Of a stretch of 64,000 nt of DNA, positions 33,206-41,540 are shown in pieces. The notes below the pieces were generated by a model. It did not search any database, was not told where the DNA came from, and worked only from the letters and a program-made list of their open reading frames with translations. Numbering within the stretch: the stretch's first letter is position 1; each line of letters opens with the position of its first letter. Both the position numbers and the translations under genes were made by a program. The DNA comes from Pseudonocardiaceae bacterium YIM PH 21723 (lineage in GTDB: Bacteria > Actinomycetota > Actinomycetes > Mycobacteriales > Pseudonocardiaceae): contig QZFT01000018.1 of assembly GCA_003600225.1 (NCBI GenBank), forward strand, positions 79,616 to 143,615. Reading direction: 5' to 3'.

Positions 33206-33646
33206 ATGGCGATCAAGCACCTGCACAACGTCCTCATCGTCGTCGAGGACCTCGACGCGGTCATCGCGTTCCTCGTCGAACTGGGCATGGAACTGGAGCA
33301 CAAAGGACCCCTGGAAGGCGACTGGGCGGAGCGGGTCATCGGCCTGGAGGACGTCCGGCAGGACATCGCCATGCTGCGCACGCCCGACGGCCATGGACAT
33401 GTGGAACTGGCGAAGTTCCACCGGCCTGCCGCGATTACGCCGGAGCCCAGGGATGTTCCGGCGAACACGCTGGGCCTGCGGCGCATCATGTTCGAGGTCG
33501 ACGACATCGAGGACACCGTGGCCCGGCTGCGCACTCATGGCGCCGAGCTCGTCGGGGAGCTGGTGCGGTACGAGGACGTCTACCGGCTCTGCTACGTCCG
33601 GGGGCCGGAGGGGATCGTCGTCGGGCTCGCCGAGGCGGTCGGCTGA
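33206..33646 (+). CDS. VOC-family (glyoxalase/bleomycin-resistance) protein
   Basis: A 146-residue protein with two beta-alpha-beta-beta-beta modules: HLHNVLIVVEDLDAVIAFLV ... VELAKFH and LRRIMFEVDDIEDTVARLRT ... GIVVGLAEAV. The His, Glu and related residues could form the VOC metal site, but the ligand set is not certain. SD AGGGAG lies seven bases before the ATG. It is last in the sigma-factor operon and is followed by the inverted-repeat element. Confidence 0.85.
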   Translation: MAIKHLHNVLIVVEDLDAVIAFLVELGMELEHKGPLEGDWAERVIGLEDVRQDIAMLRTPDGHGHVELAKFHRPAAITPEPRDVPANTLGLRRIMFEVDDIEDTVARLRTHGAELVGELVRYEDVYRLCYVRGPEGIVVGLAEAVG

Positions 33647-33821
33647 CCCTCGTGGTTCGTGGCGTCTAGTGGTTGGCGAAGGATGGCTTTGGAGGGGGAG
33701 TCGGGCATCGGGTGGGGTCTTTGCTGCCTTCGTATTGGGTGGGGGCACGCCTGTCTGGGCGGTCGGGGCCGCTATGCGTGGCCGGTGTGTGTTCTGCGTG
33801 AGGTGTGGTGACCTGTTTGGC

Positions 33822-33868
33822 CTGAACGTGGCTTTCACCAGGTTAAGCCACCTGAAAGCCACGTTCAG
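33822..33868. repeat. Perfect 16-bp inverted repeat inside the element
   Basis: CTGAACGTGGCTTTCA (33822-33837) pairs exactly with TGAAAGCCACGTTCAG (33853-33868) across a 15-nt loop. It could act as a strong terminator for the sigma-factor operon. Confidence 0.8.
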
Positions 33869-33953
33869 CATGATCAACAAAGGCGACACGGAGCAGAAGT
33901 CGCGCGACACGCCGTGGGTTCCACGATACGGCTGTCCATTGTGGACGGTTATT

Positions 33954-34034
33954 ACCTGAAGGACGCCTCCGTTTACCCCAGGTAAATGAAGGACGCCTTC
34001 AGGGCGCTCAAGTAAACGATGGCGTCCTTCAGGT
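33954..34034. repeat. Nested palindromes built on TGAAGGACGCC
   Basis: Arms 33954-33976 and 34012-34034 match at 21 of 23 positions (ACCTGAAGGACGCC ... GTTTAC). The 35-nt loop contains a third copy, TGAAGGACGCCTTCA (33987-34001), and TTTACC/GGTAAA (33972-33986). The same unit therefore occurs three times in 80 bp. Confidence 0.8.
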
Positions 34035-34166
34035 CCCCCGCGGAAGCGGCCCATCCCCGCCAGAAAGGCGTGCCCCACCCAACACGCAGGCAGGAAAGAC
34101 GCGACCCGAAGCCCGTCTCCTCCTCCAAAGCCGTCTTTCGCCGACAGTCAGACCCAACAGACCACA

Positions 34167-35345
34167 TCACGCGCCACCGAGCCGGCGGATGACGAGCGCG
34201 GCGCCGATCTGTTGCAGCTGCTGGGGATCCGCCGGATCCAGCCCGGTCAGCGCGACGGCGCGGCGTACCCGGTAGTCCACCGTGTTCGGGTGCAGGTGTA
34301 GTTCCGCCGCGGTGCGCCGCCGGTCCAGGCCCAGCCGCAGGTAGGTCTGCACCGTGGACAGCAGATCGGGGTGCTCTTCGAGAGGTTCCAGCAGACCCGC
34401 CAGGGCATCGCGGGCGGCGCTGGGCCGGGTCAGCTGATACTCCAGCAGCAGGTCGGGCAATCGGTAGAGGCCCGGCGGCTTTCCCAGTGCCAGCACCAGT
34501 TCCAGCAGCTCGGCGGCCTGCTGCGCCGCGGCGGACACCTCGGCGGGTGCGGCGAAGACTCCGGCCGCCCGCACCTCGACCCCGGTGGCCGTGCCCAGTT
34601 CGGCCACCAGGTCGGCGAAGTCGATATCGGTCACCGGTACGAGCGCAGTGCCGCCGGAGGGTTCCAGGAGCACCAGCACGCCCTCGCCCGCCGACCGGCG
34701 CAGCGCCTCGGTCGCCCGGTACACCTTGCGATGCGCGGCCATCACGCCGCCCGTCTGCTCGTCCGCGTGCCGGTCGAAGTTCAGCGCCAGCACCAGATAC
34801 CGCTCCGGGAGCGGGATGGCGGGCAGTTCGCCGCGCAGCAGCGCGGACAGCAGGGCGTACCGGCGGTGCTGCTCGTCGCTGTCCATCCGGCGCCGCTCGT
34901 CCAGGTACGCCGCAGCCACGGCGGTGCAGGCCCGCTGCACGTAACCCAGCACCAGTTCGGTGCAGGCCAGCACGTCGGCGAGGTCCGCGGGCCGGGCGTC
35001 GGCGGCCATCGTCCGCCAGGTCTCCAGCATCCCGGTGCTGTAGGCGGACATCACCGCGTCCAGGGGGAAGCCCTCGCCGGCGCGCTGGACGGCGGAGGCG
35101 GTGATCGGTTCCAGTTCGCCGTCCTCGGGTGCGGCCCGGCGGCGCAGGGACTGGGCGAACACCTGCAGGTTCACCTCGGTGATCCGGGCGATGGTGCCCA
35201 GCTCGGTCTCCGACAGCCGCCGGTAGGCGGGGATCTCCGCGGCGAGCAGCCGGGCCAGCCGGTGGGAGAGTCTGCCCCGCTCGGTGAGCAGCCACCGGTA
35301 CAGCACGGTGCCGTTGATCGTCAGGGGCTCCTTGTGATCGGTCAC
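34167..35345 (-). CDS. PucR-type transcription regulator, copy 2
   Basis: A 392-residue regulator with the N-terminal RsbRD-like helical sensor (LARLLAAEIPAYRRLSETEL to about residue 160), a central GGDEF-like part and a C-terminal PucR helix-turn-helix: RRTAAELHLHPNTVDYRVRR. It resembles the protein at 15623-16711 in layout but not closely in sequence. The GTG at 35345 lies inside a palindrome, TTGTGATCGGTCACAA, that could be an autoregulatory site. It is divergent from the secreted esterase gene at 35438, a likely target. Confidence 0.87.
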   Translation of the reverse strand: MTDHKEPLTINGTVLYRWLLTERGRLSHRLARLLAAEIPAYRRLSETELGTIARITEVNLQVFAQSLRRRAAPEDGELEPITASAVQRAGEGFPLDAVMSAYSTGMLETWRTMAADARPADLADVLACTELVLGYVQRACTAVAAAYLDERRRMDSDEQHRRYALLSALLRGELPAIPLPERYLVLALNFDRHADEQTGGVMAAHRKVYRATEALRRSAGEGVLVLLEPSGGTALVPVTDIDFADLVAELGTATGVEVRAAGVFAAPAEVSAAAQQAAELLELVLALGKPPGLYRLPDLLLEYQLTRPSAARDALAGLLEPLEEHPDLLSTVQTYLRLGLDRRRTAAELHLHPNTVDYRVRRAVALTGLDPADPQQLQQIGAALVIRRLGGA

Positions 35346-35347
35346 AA
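35332..35347. promoter_or_regulatory. Palindrome covering the PucR start codon
   Basis: TTGTGATCGGTCACAA, perfect 6-bp arms with a 4-bp centre, spans the GTG at 35345. It could be bound by the regulator itself, blocking its own transcript, or arise by coding chance. Confidence 0.4.
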
Positions 35348-35437
35348 AAACCGTCTACCAGTCTTGGACGGCATCCGATAGCCCACCGGCTCATGACGGG
35401 CCCATAGTGGGGGAGACGTCGAAGAGGGGGATCTGTC

Positions 35438-36415
35438 ATGGGTGACAAAATCCTGCGCGTACTGGCGGTGATGGCTCTTGCGCTGTCACTGCTCACGGGG
35501 ACCGCGTCCGCATCCGCGGGGCGGGACGAGCGGGGCGTGTTCACGAACAGCTCGGGCAAGGTGGCGTATGAGGTGCACCTGCCACCGGGTTATCAGGACC
35601 GTGCCTTACCCGTGGTGGTGGCGGTACACGGCTGCCTGATGAGCGGGTACGGGCTCAACTCGATGAAGGCGATGACCCGGTTCAACGAGGTGGCCGACGC
35701 CCAGGGATTCATCGTCGTCTACCCGACCCAGGAACTGGGCCGCAACCTGCAGAGCTGCTGGAATTGGGACAAGGTGGAGCACCAGCGGCGGGGCGGCGGC
35801 GAGCCGTCCCTGATCACCGGGGCCACCCAGGACGTGATCCGCAAGTACCACGCGGACGCCAAGCGGGTGCACGTCGTCGGGGCGTCCTCGGGGGCTGGCA
35901 TGGCGGTGATCCTGGCGGTGACCTACCCGGACGTGTATGCCTCCGTCGCCTCGCTGGCAGGTGGCGAGTACCTCTTCAACAAGGTGAAGGACAACCCGGA
36001 ACTGAGCCCGGTGGACACGGCGAAGCTGGCCTACGCCGAGATGGGACCACGCGCCCGCCAGGTGCCGATGTTCATCGTCCAGGGCGATGCCGACACGACT
36101 GTGCCGCCCATCCTGGGTGAACGCCTCGTCACGCACTGGGCGGCCCTCGATGACCTCGCGGTGGACGGGCAGCTGAACGGGGACGTGGACGACGTCGCCG
36201 ACGCCACCGAACACGTGGCGAAGCCGGGGGAGTACCCGTACACGCACACCGGCTACACGGCGCGCGCCGGTGGTGCTCCGCTGATCGAGAAGTACCTGGT
36301 GGCGGGCATGGGACACAAGTGGCCGGGCGGCGGTAGCGGCCTGTTCGCCGACCCCAAGGGACCGGACATCAGCTCGATCCTCTGGGACTTCTTCGCCACC
36401 CGGCACCTGCCCTAG
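35438..36415 (+). CDS. Secreted PHB-depolymerase / feruloyl-esterase-type hydrolase
   Basis: A 325-residue exported alpha/beta-hydrolase with a signal peptide ending ASASAG near residue 28. It has VVVAVHGCLMSGYGLN (oxyanion strand), GASSGAGM (nucleophile Ser), QGDADTTVPP (acid) and GMGHKWPGG (His). This is the LpqC / PHB-depolymerase family pattern; members cleave polyhydroxyalkanoates, acetylxylan or feruloyl esters. There is no substrate-binding C-terminal domain. AGGGGG lies about seven bases before the ATG. Confidence 0.87.
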   Translation: MGDKILRVLAVMALALSLLTGTASASAGRDERGVFTNSSGKVAYEVHLPPGYQDRALPVVVAVHGCLMSGYGLNSMKAMTRFNEVADAQGFIVVYPTQELGRNLQSCWNWDKVEHQRRGGGEPSLITGATQDVIRKYHADAKRVHVVGASSGAGMAVILAVTYPDVYASVASLAGGEYLFNKVKDNPELSPVDTAKLAYAEMGPRARQVPMFIVQGDADTTVPPILGERLVTHWAALDDLAVDGQLNGDVDDVADATEHVAKPGEYPYTHTGYTARAGGAPLIEKYLVAGMGHKWPGGGSGLFADPKGPDISSILWDFFATRHLP

Positions 36416-36417
36416 CC

Positions 36418-38397
36418 CTACGAGCTCTCCGCCACCGGCGCGGCGAACTGGCTGTTGTACAGGCGCGAATAGGCACCCTCGGTCGCCAGCAGGGCGTCGT
36501 GGGTGCCCTGTTCGACGATCTGCCCGTGCTCCATCACCAGGATCAGGTCCGCGTCCCGGATCGTCGACAGCCGGTGTGCGATCACGAAACTGGTCCGGCC
36601 CTGGCGCAGCGAGTTCATCGCCCGCTGAACCAGGACCTCGGTGCGGGTGTCGACCGAACTGGTCGCCTCGTCCAGGATGAGGATCGACGGCTCGGCGAGG
36701 AACGCCCGGGCGACGGTCAGCAGCTGGCGTTCACCGGCGCTGAGGTTGGCGCCGTCCTCGTCGAGCACCGTCTCGTAGCCGTCGGGCAACGTCCGGCAGA
36801 AGTGGTCCACGTGCGTGGCCTTGGCCGCCTGGACGATCTGCTCCCGGGTGGCGTTGGCGTTGCCGTACGCGATGTTGTCCGCGATGGTGCCGCCGAACAG
36901 CCACGCGTCCTGGAGCACCATGCCGGTCCGCGACCGCAGGTCCTCCCGGGTCATGGTGGCGATGTCCACGCCGTCCAGGGTGATCGAGCCCGAGTCGATG
37001 TCGTAGAACCGCATCAGCAGGTTCACCAGCGTGGTCTTGCCCGCTCCGGTGGGGCCGACGATCGCGACGGTCTGGCCCGGCTCCACGGACAGGGTGAGGT
37101 CCTCGATCAGCGGTACGTCCGGCACATAGCGGAACGCCACGTTGTGGAACTCGACGCGGCCGTGTACCTGCGCGGGACTGGCCGGGGACACCGGGTCGGG
37201 CTGCTGCTCGTCGGCGTCCAGCAGGGCGAAGACCCGCTCCGCGGAGGCCACCCCGGACTGCAGCAGGTTCGCCATCGTGGCCACCTGGGTCAGCGGCTGG
37301 GTGAACTGCCGGGAGTACTGGATGAAGGCCTGCAGATCGCCGAGCGACAGCCCACCGGACGCCACCCGCAACGCGCCGACCACCGCGATCAGCACGTAGT
37401 TCAGGTTGCCGATGAACATCATCCCGGGCTGGATCAGCCCGGAGACGAACTGCGCGCGGAACCCGGCCTGGTACAGCGCCTCGTTGACCGCGACGAAGGT
37501 CTTCGCCGACGTGTCCTGCTGGCCGAACGCCTTCACCAGCGAGTGGCCGGTGTAGACCTCCTCGATGTGCCCGTTCAGCTTGCCGGTGGTGGACCACTGC
37601 TTGACGAACTGCGGTTGCGCCCGCTTACCGATCCTGGCCGAGACGTAGACCATCAGCGGCACGGTGACCAGCGCGATCGCCGCCAGCAGCGGGGAGATCA
37701 CGAACATCAGTACCAGCACGCCGATCACCGAGAAGATCGAGATCAGCAGCTGGCCCATGGTCTGTTGCAGTGACTGTGACAGGTTGTCGATGTCGTTGGT
37801 GACCCGGCTGAGCACCTCGCCCTTCGGCTGCTGGTCGAAGTACCGCAGCGGCAGCCGGCTGAACTTCGCCTCGACCTCCTCGCGGAGGGTGAACACCGCC
37901 CGCTGGACCACGGTGGTAGTCAGCCGTGCCTGGGCCAGCGCGAACAGCGAGCTGATCACGTACAGGCCGAGGGCGATGAGCAGCACGGTGCCGACCGCGT
38001 CGAAGTCGATGCCCTGACCGGGCACGATGTCCATCCCGGCGATCATGTCGGCCTTGCTGTTGTCGCCCGCCGCCCGCAGGCCGGCGACCACCTGCTCCTT
38101 GGTGGCCTCCGGCGGCAGCTTGCGGCCGACGACACCGGCGAAGATCAGGTCGGTCGCCTGCCCGAGGATCTTCGGGCCGATGACGGTGAAGGCGACGCTG
38201 ATGATCCCGAGCACCAGCAGTGACACCACCTGGAACCGCTGCGGCGTGAGCATGCGCAGCAGCCGCTTGCTGGATCCGGCGAAGTCCAGGGCCTTCTCCG
38301 CCTGGCCGCCGCCCATCATCCGGCCGGGGCCGAAGGTCATCCCACCGCCGGCACCCGCCCGGCGGGCTGGCGTGGCGCGCTCTCCGGTGACACTCAT
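36418..38397 (-). CDS. ABC exporter half-transporter, catalytic partner
   Basis: A 659-residue fused membrane-ATPase protein. A basic, Gly-rich N-terminal tail of about 45 residues precedes six membrane helices, with an enlarged loop between helices 1 and 2. The NBD has Walker A GPTGAGKTT, signature LSAGERQ and Walker B LILDEATSS with the catalytic Glu. It is the second gene of a pair: its ATG overlaps the TGA of the upstream half-transporter (38394-38397). Together they should form a heterodimeric multidrug- or lipid-type exporter of the BmrCD/TmrAB kind. Confidence 0.9.
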   Translation of the reverse strand: MSVTGERATPARRAGAGGGMTFGPGRMMGGGQAEKALDFAGSSKRLLRMLTPQRFQVVSLLVLGIISVAFTVIGPKILGQATDLIFAGVVGRKLPPEATKEQVVAGLRAAGDNSKADMIAGMDIVPGQGIDFDAVGTVLLIALGLYVISSLFALAQARLTTTVVQRAVFTLREEVEAKFSRLPLRYFDQQPKGEVLSRVTNDIDNLSQSLQQTMGQLLISIFSVIGVLVLMFVISPLLAAIALVTVPLMVYVSARIGKRAQPQFVKQWSTTGKLNGHIEEVYTGHSLVKAFGQQDTSAKTFVAVNEALYQAGFRAQFVSGLIQPGMMFIGNLNYVLIAVVGALRVASGGLSLGDLQAFIQYSRQFTQPLTQVATMANLLQSGVASAERVFALLDADEQQPDPVSPASPAQVHGRVEFHNVAFRYVPDVPLIEDLTLSVEPGQTVAIVGPTGAGKTTLVNLLMRFYDIDSGSITLDGVDIATMTREDLRSRTGMVLQDAWLFGGTIADNIAYGNANATREQIVQAAKATHVDHFCRTLPDGYETVLDEDGANLSAGERQLLTVARAFLAEPSILILDEATSSVDTRTEVLVQRAMNSLRQGRTSFVIAHRLSTIRDADLILVMEHGQIVEQGTHDALLATEGAYSRLYNSQFAAPVAESS

Positions 38398-40127
38398 GCG
38401 GCTTCCTCCTCCGAGAGCTGGGACAACACGATCTCCCGGTAGGTGTCGTTGCCGGCCATCAGTTCATGGTGCGTGCCGGTACCCACGATGCGGCCCTGGT
38501 CGAGCACCACGATCCGGTCGGCGCCCCGGATGGTGTTCACCCGCTGCGCCACGATGATCACCGAGGCGCGGGCGGTCTCCGAGGCCAACGCGGCCCGCAG
38601 CCGGGCGTCGGTGGCCTGGTCGAGCGCGGAGAAGCAGTCGTCGAGGAGGTAGACCGCCGGGCGGTGGATGATCGCCCGGGCGATCGCCAGCCGCTGCCGC
38701 TGCCCGCCGGACACCGTCGTCCCGCCCTGCGCGATCGCGGTGTCCAGGCCGTCCGGCATCTCCTCGACGAAGTCCCGGGCCTGGGCGATCTCCAGCGCCT
38801 GCCACATCTGCTCGTCGGTGGCGTCCGGCCGGCCGTACTGCAGGTTCGACCGGACGGTGCCGGTGAACAGGTACGCCTTCTGCGGCACCAGTCCGACCGT
38901 GACGGCGAGGGTCGCCTGGTCGAGGTCGCGGATGTCGACGCCGTCGATGAGCACGGCGCCCTGGGTGACGTCGAACAGCCGGGAGACCAGGTTGATCAGC
39001 GTGGTCTTGCCGCTGCCCGTGCTGCCGATGATCGCGGTGGTCTCGCCCGGCCGGGCCACCAGGTCGATGCCGGACAGCACCGGTTCCTCGGCGCCGGGGT
39101 AGCAGAAGTCCACGTCCCGCAGGGTGACCTCGCCGCGCGGCGCGGGCAGGCTCACCGGCTCGGCGGCCGGAACCACCGAGGAGTCGGTCTCCAGTACTTC
39201 CATGATGCGCTCGGCGCAGACCTCGGCGCGCGGCACCATGATGAACATGAAGGTGGCCATCATGACCGACATCAGGATCTGCATGAGGTAGGCGAGGAAC
39301 GCGGTCAGCGCGCCGATCTGCATGGCGCCGCTGTCGATCCGCTGCCCGCCGAACCACAGCACCGCCACGCTACTGATGTTGATCACCAGCATCACCACGG
39401 GGAACATCAGCGCGATCAGCCGCCCGACGCGGAGCGACACGTCCAGCAGTTCGCCGTTGGCCGCGCCGAACCGCTCCCGCTCGTGGGTGTCCCGGACGAA
39501 CGCGCGCACCACCCGGATGCCGGAGATCTGCTCGCGCAGGATGCGGTTGATCCCGTCGATCTTGACCTGCATCTGCCGGAACCACGGCCGCATCCGGCCG
39601 ACGATCAGCATGATCAGGATGCCCAGCACCGGCACGATCACGACCAGCAGCAACGACAGCGGCACGTCCTGGTGCAGCGCCAGCAGGATGCCGCCGACGC
39701 ACATGATCGGCGCCATCACCATCAGCGTGAAGGTGAGCAGCGCCAGCATCTGGACCTGCTGCACGTCATTGGTGGTGCGGGTGATCAGCGACGGCGTGCC
39801 GAACTGACCGATCTCCCGCGCGGAGAAGGACTGCACCTTGTGGAACACGCTCGCCCGGATGTCCCGGCCGAGCGCCGACGCCGTGCGCGCCGCGTAGTAG
39901 GTCGCGCCGCCCGCGCACACGATCTGCCCGAGGGAGACCAGGAGCATGATCGCGCCGATGCGCAGGATGTAGTCGGTGTCCCCGGGTACCACCCCGTAGT
40001 CGATGATGTCCGCGTTCAGCGTGGGCAGGTACAGCGCGGCCAGGGTCTGCAGCAGCTGTAGCAGCACCACGACGGCCAGCGGTCGGTGATACGGCTGCAG
40101 AGTGAGCCTGATCAGTCGAAAGAGCAC
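38394..40127 (-). CDS. ABC exporter half-transporter with degenerate ATPase site
   Basis: A 577-residue half-transporter with six membrane helices and an NBD: Walker A GSTGSGKTT, signature VSGGQRQ, and Walker B YLLDDCFSALD, where Asp replaces the catalytic Glu. This substitution marks the non-hydrolysing site of heterodimeric exporters and fits its pairing with the intact partner encoded downstream. The GTG at 40127 begins VLFRLIRLTLQPYHRPLAVV. The exported compound is unknown. Confidence 0.9.
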   Translation of the reverse strand: MLFRLIRLTLQPYHRPLAVVVLLQLLQTLAALYLPTLNADIIDYGVVPGDTDYILRIGAIMLLVSLGQIVCAGGATYYAARTASALGRDIRASVFHKVQSFSAREIGQFGTPSLITRTTNDVQQVQMLALLTFTLMVMAPIMCVGGILLALHQDVPLSLLLVVIVPVLGILIMLIVGRMRPWFRQMQVKIDGINRILREQISGIRVVRAFVRDTHERERFGAANGELLDVSLRVGRLIALMFPVVMLVINISSVAVLWFGGQRIDSGAMQIGALTAFLAYLMQILMSVMMATFMFIMVPRAEVCAERIMEVLETDSSVVPAAEPVSLPAPRGEVTLRDVDFCYPGAEEPVLSGIDLVARPGETTAIIGSTGSGKTTLINLVSRLFDVTQGAVLIDGVDIRDLDQATLAVTVGLVPQKAYLFTGTVRSNLQYGRPDATDEQMWQALEIAQARDFVEEMPDGLDTAIAQGGTTVSGGQRQRLAIARAIIHRPAVYLLDDCFSALDQATDARLRAALASETARASVIIVAQRVNTIRGADRIVVLDQGRIVGTGTHHELMAGNDTYREIVLSQLSEEEAA

Positions 40128-40218
40128 GATTCGAGTCGCTTTCAGGTGGTGCGAAACCCCCAGGGCAGTCGACTCGACACTACCGCTGGGGCCAACCGAT
40201 TAACGTGAACCTCGCCAT

Positions 40219-41379
40219 TCACGGCGCGGTGGCGGCGCTCCGCGGGTCGATGAGGATCTTGGCGTGCTTCTCCGGGTCCGATAGGGCGTTGAACGCGTTG
40301 TCCACGCCGTGCAGGCCCACGGTGCCGGTGACCAGCGGAGCCGCGTTGATCTTCCCGTCGGCGAGCATGTGCAGGGTGTCCCGGAACTCGATGGGCGTGT
40401 ATCCCAGCACGAAGCGCAGGTCGATCTCCTTGTTGATGGCCATCGCCGGCTGGAGGCGGTCCTGGTCCATGCAGACGCCGACGACCACGACCCGGGACTG
40501 CAACGGAGCCTGCCCGATGAGGCCGTCGAGCATCCCGGGCACGCCGACGCACTCGAAGATCACCGGACGCTTGAAGTCGGTGGCACCCACCGCTTCGCCC
40601 GCCCGGTAGAGCGGCTCCCACGGGACGGGCAGCCGGCGCAGCTGGCTCATGCCGTCCATCGCGAGATCGAAGAGCTGCGGCGCCTTGACGATGTGCCCCC
40701 GGTCCGCGCAGCCCGCGTACGGCGACCCGGTGGCCGGATCGACGACGACGTCCGCGCCCAGCCGGCGGGCGAGATCCCGGCGCGCGGGCGAGAAGTCACT
40801 GGCCACGATATGCCGCACGCCACGGGCCTTCAGCATGCCGATGACGGCGAGGCCGATCGGGCCGCAGCCGATGACGATGGCCATGTCCCGGCGCCGGATC
40901 TCGGACCGGTGCACCGCGTGCAGCGCGACCGCGAGGGGCTCGGTCAGCGCGGCCAGGTCGGGGCTGAGGCCGTCGGGAACCGGGAAGGTCAGCGCCTCCT
41001 CGACCAGCACCTGTTCCGCGTAGCTGCCGGGAGCCGATTCGGACAGCCCGGTCATGTGGGCGGTGCCCGCGGTGCGGCGTATCGGCATGGCCACCACCCG
41101 GGTGCCGGGACGCCACCGACGACGAGTGCCGGGGCCGTAGCCGACGACCTCGCCGACGAACTCGTGGCCCAGGACCACGTGCTGCGAGGACCGCATCATG
41201 CCGTCGTAGCCGACCTTCTCGGTGAGGTCGGCCAGCTGGTCGGCGTGCTTACGGGCGTGCAGGTCGGAGCCACAGATGCCGGAGCGCAGCACGTCGAGCA
41301 GCACCTGCCCACGCTCGGGGACCGGTGCGGGCAGGTCGACGACGGTGAATTCACCCTGGTGGCAGCTCACGGCTTTCAT
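40219..41379 (-). CDS. Zinc-dependent alcohol dehydrogenase (MDR family)
   Basis: A 386-residue medium-chain dehydrogenase. Catalytic zinc ligands are in GICGSDLHARKH (Cys about 36) and VVLGHEFVGEV, and the nucleotide loop is VIGCGPIGLAVIGMLKARG. The four-Cys structural zinc lobe is missing, replaced by the loop MPIRRTAGTAHMTGLSESAP. It is a divergent member acting on an alcohol or polyol with NAD(P). It is divergent from the MmyB-type regulator at 41541, which may control it. Confidence 0.87.
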   Translation of the reverse strand: MKAVSCHQGEFTVVDLPAPVPERGQVLLDVLRSGICGSDLHARKHADQLADLTEKVGYDGMMRSSQHVVLGHEFVGEVVGYGPGTRRRWRPGTRVVAMPIRRTAGTAHMTGLSESAPGSYAEQVLVEEALTFPVPDGLSPDLAALTEPLAVALHAVHRSEIRRRDMAIVIGCGPIGLAVIGMLKARGVRHIVASDFSPARRDLARRLGADVVVDPATGSPYAGCADRGHIVKAPQLFDLAMDGMSQLRRLPVPWEPLYRAGEAVGATDFKRPVIFECVGVPGMLDGLIGQAPLQSRVVVVGVCMDQDRLQPAMAINKEIDLRFVLGYTPIEFRDTLHMLADGKINAAPLVTGTVGLHGVDNAFNALSDPEKHAKILIDPRSAATAP

Positions 41380-41427
41380 CGGCTCTCCAAGCGGTGTCGG
41401 TGGCGTTGACCAGCACTGTCCTGCCTG

Positions 41428-41475
41428 CCACGCAGTGAGGCTACAAGCCGTTTCTCACTCTCGGCAACTGCGTGG
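41428..41475. promoter_or_regulatory. Split inverted repeat in the ADH / regulator gap
   Basis: CCACGCAGT (41428-41436) and ACTGCGTGG (41467-41475) are perfect complements 30 bp apart in the 161-bp divergent gap. GTGAG and CTCAC flank them on the inner side. The spacing suggests a looped or two-site operator for the MmyB-type regulator. Confidence 0.4.
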
Positions 41476-41540
41476 TGGGTAGTACTGACAGGGCCAGCCA
41501 AGCCCTTGGAGATCGGTTGAGTGATCAGCAGACTGAGGAC

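Larger units (their letters stand above)
33666..34152. mobile_element. Non-coding element with about 112-bp imperfect terminal inverted repeats
   Basis: The left end (33666 to about 33778) and the reverse complement of the right end (34152 back to about 34041) align over their whole length at roughly 80% identity by eye. Shared blocks include GGCTTTGGAGG, TCGGG, GTCTTT, CTGCCT, TTGGGTGG, GGGCACGCCT and GGGCCGCT. The interior holds two smaller palindromes, and no credible gene is present. It fills the 520-bp gap between convergent genes ending at 33646 and 34167. The form is that of a MITE or other non-autonomous element. I see no clear target-site duplication. Confidence 0.7.
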
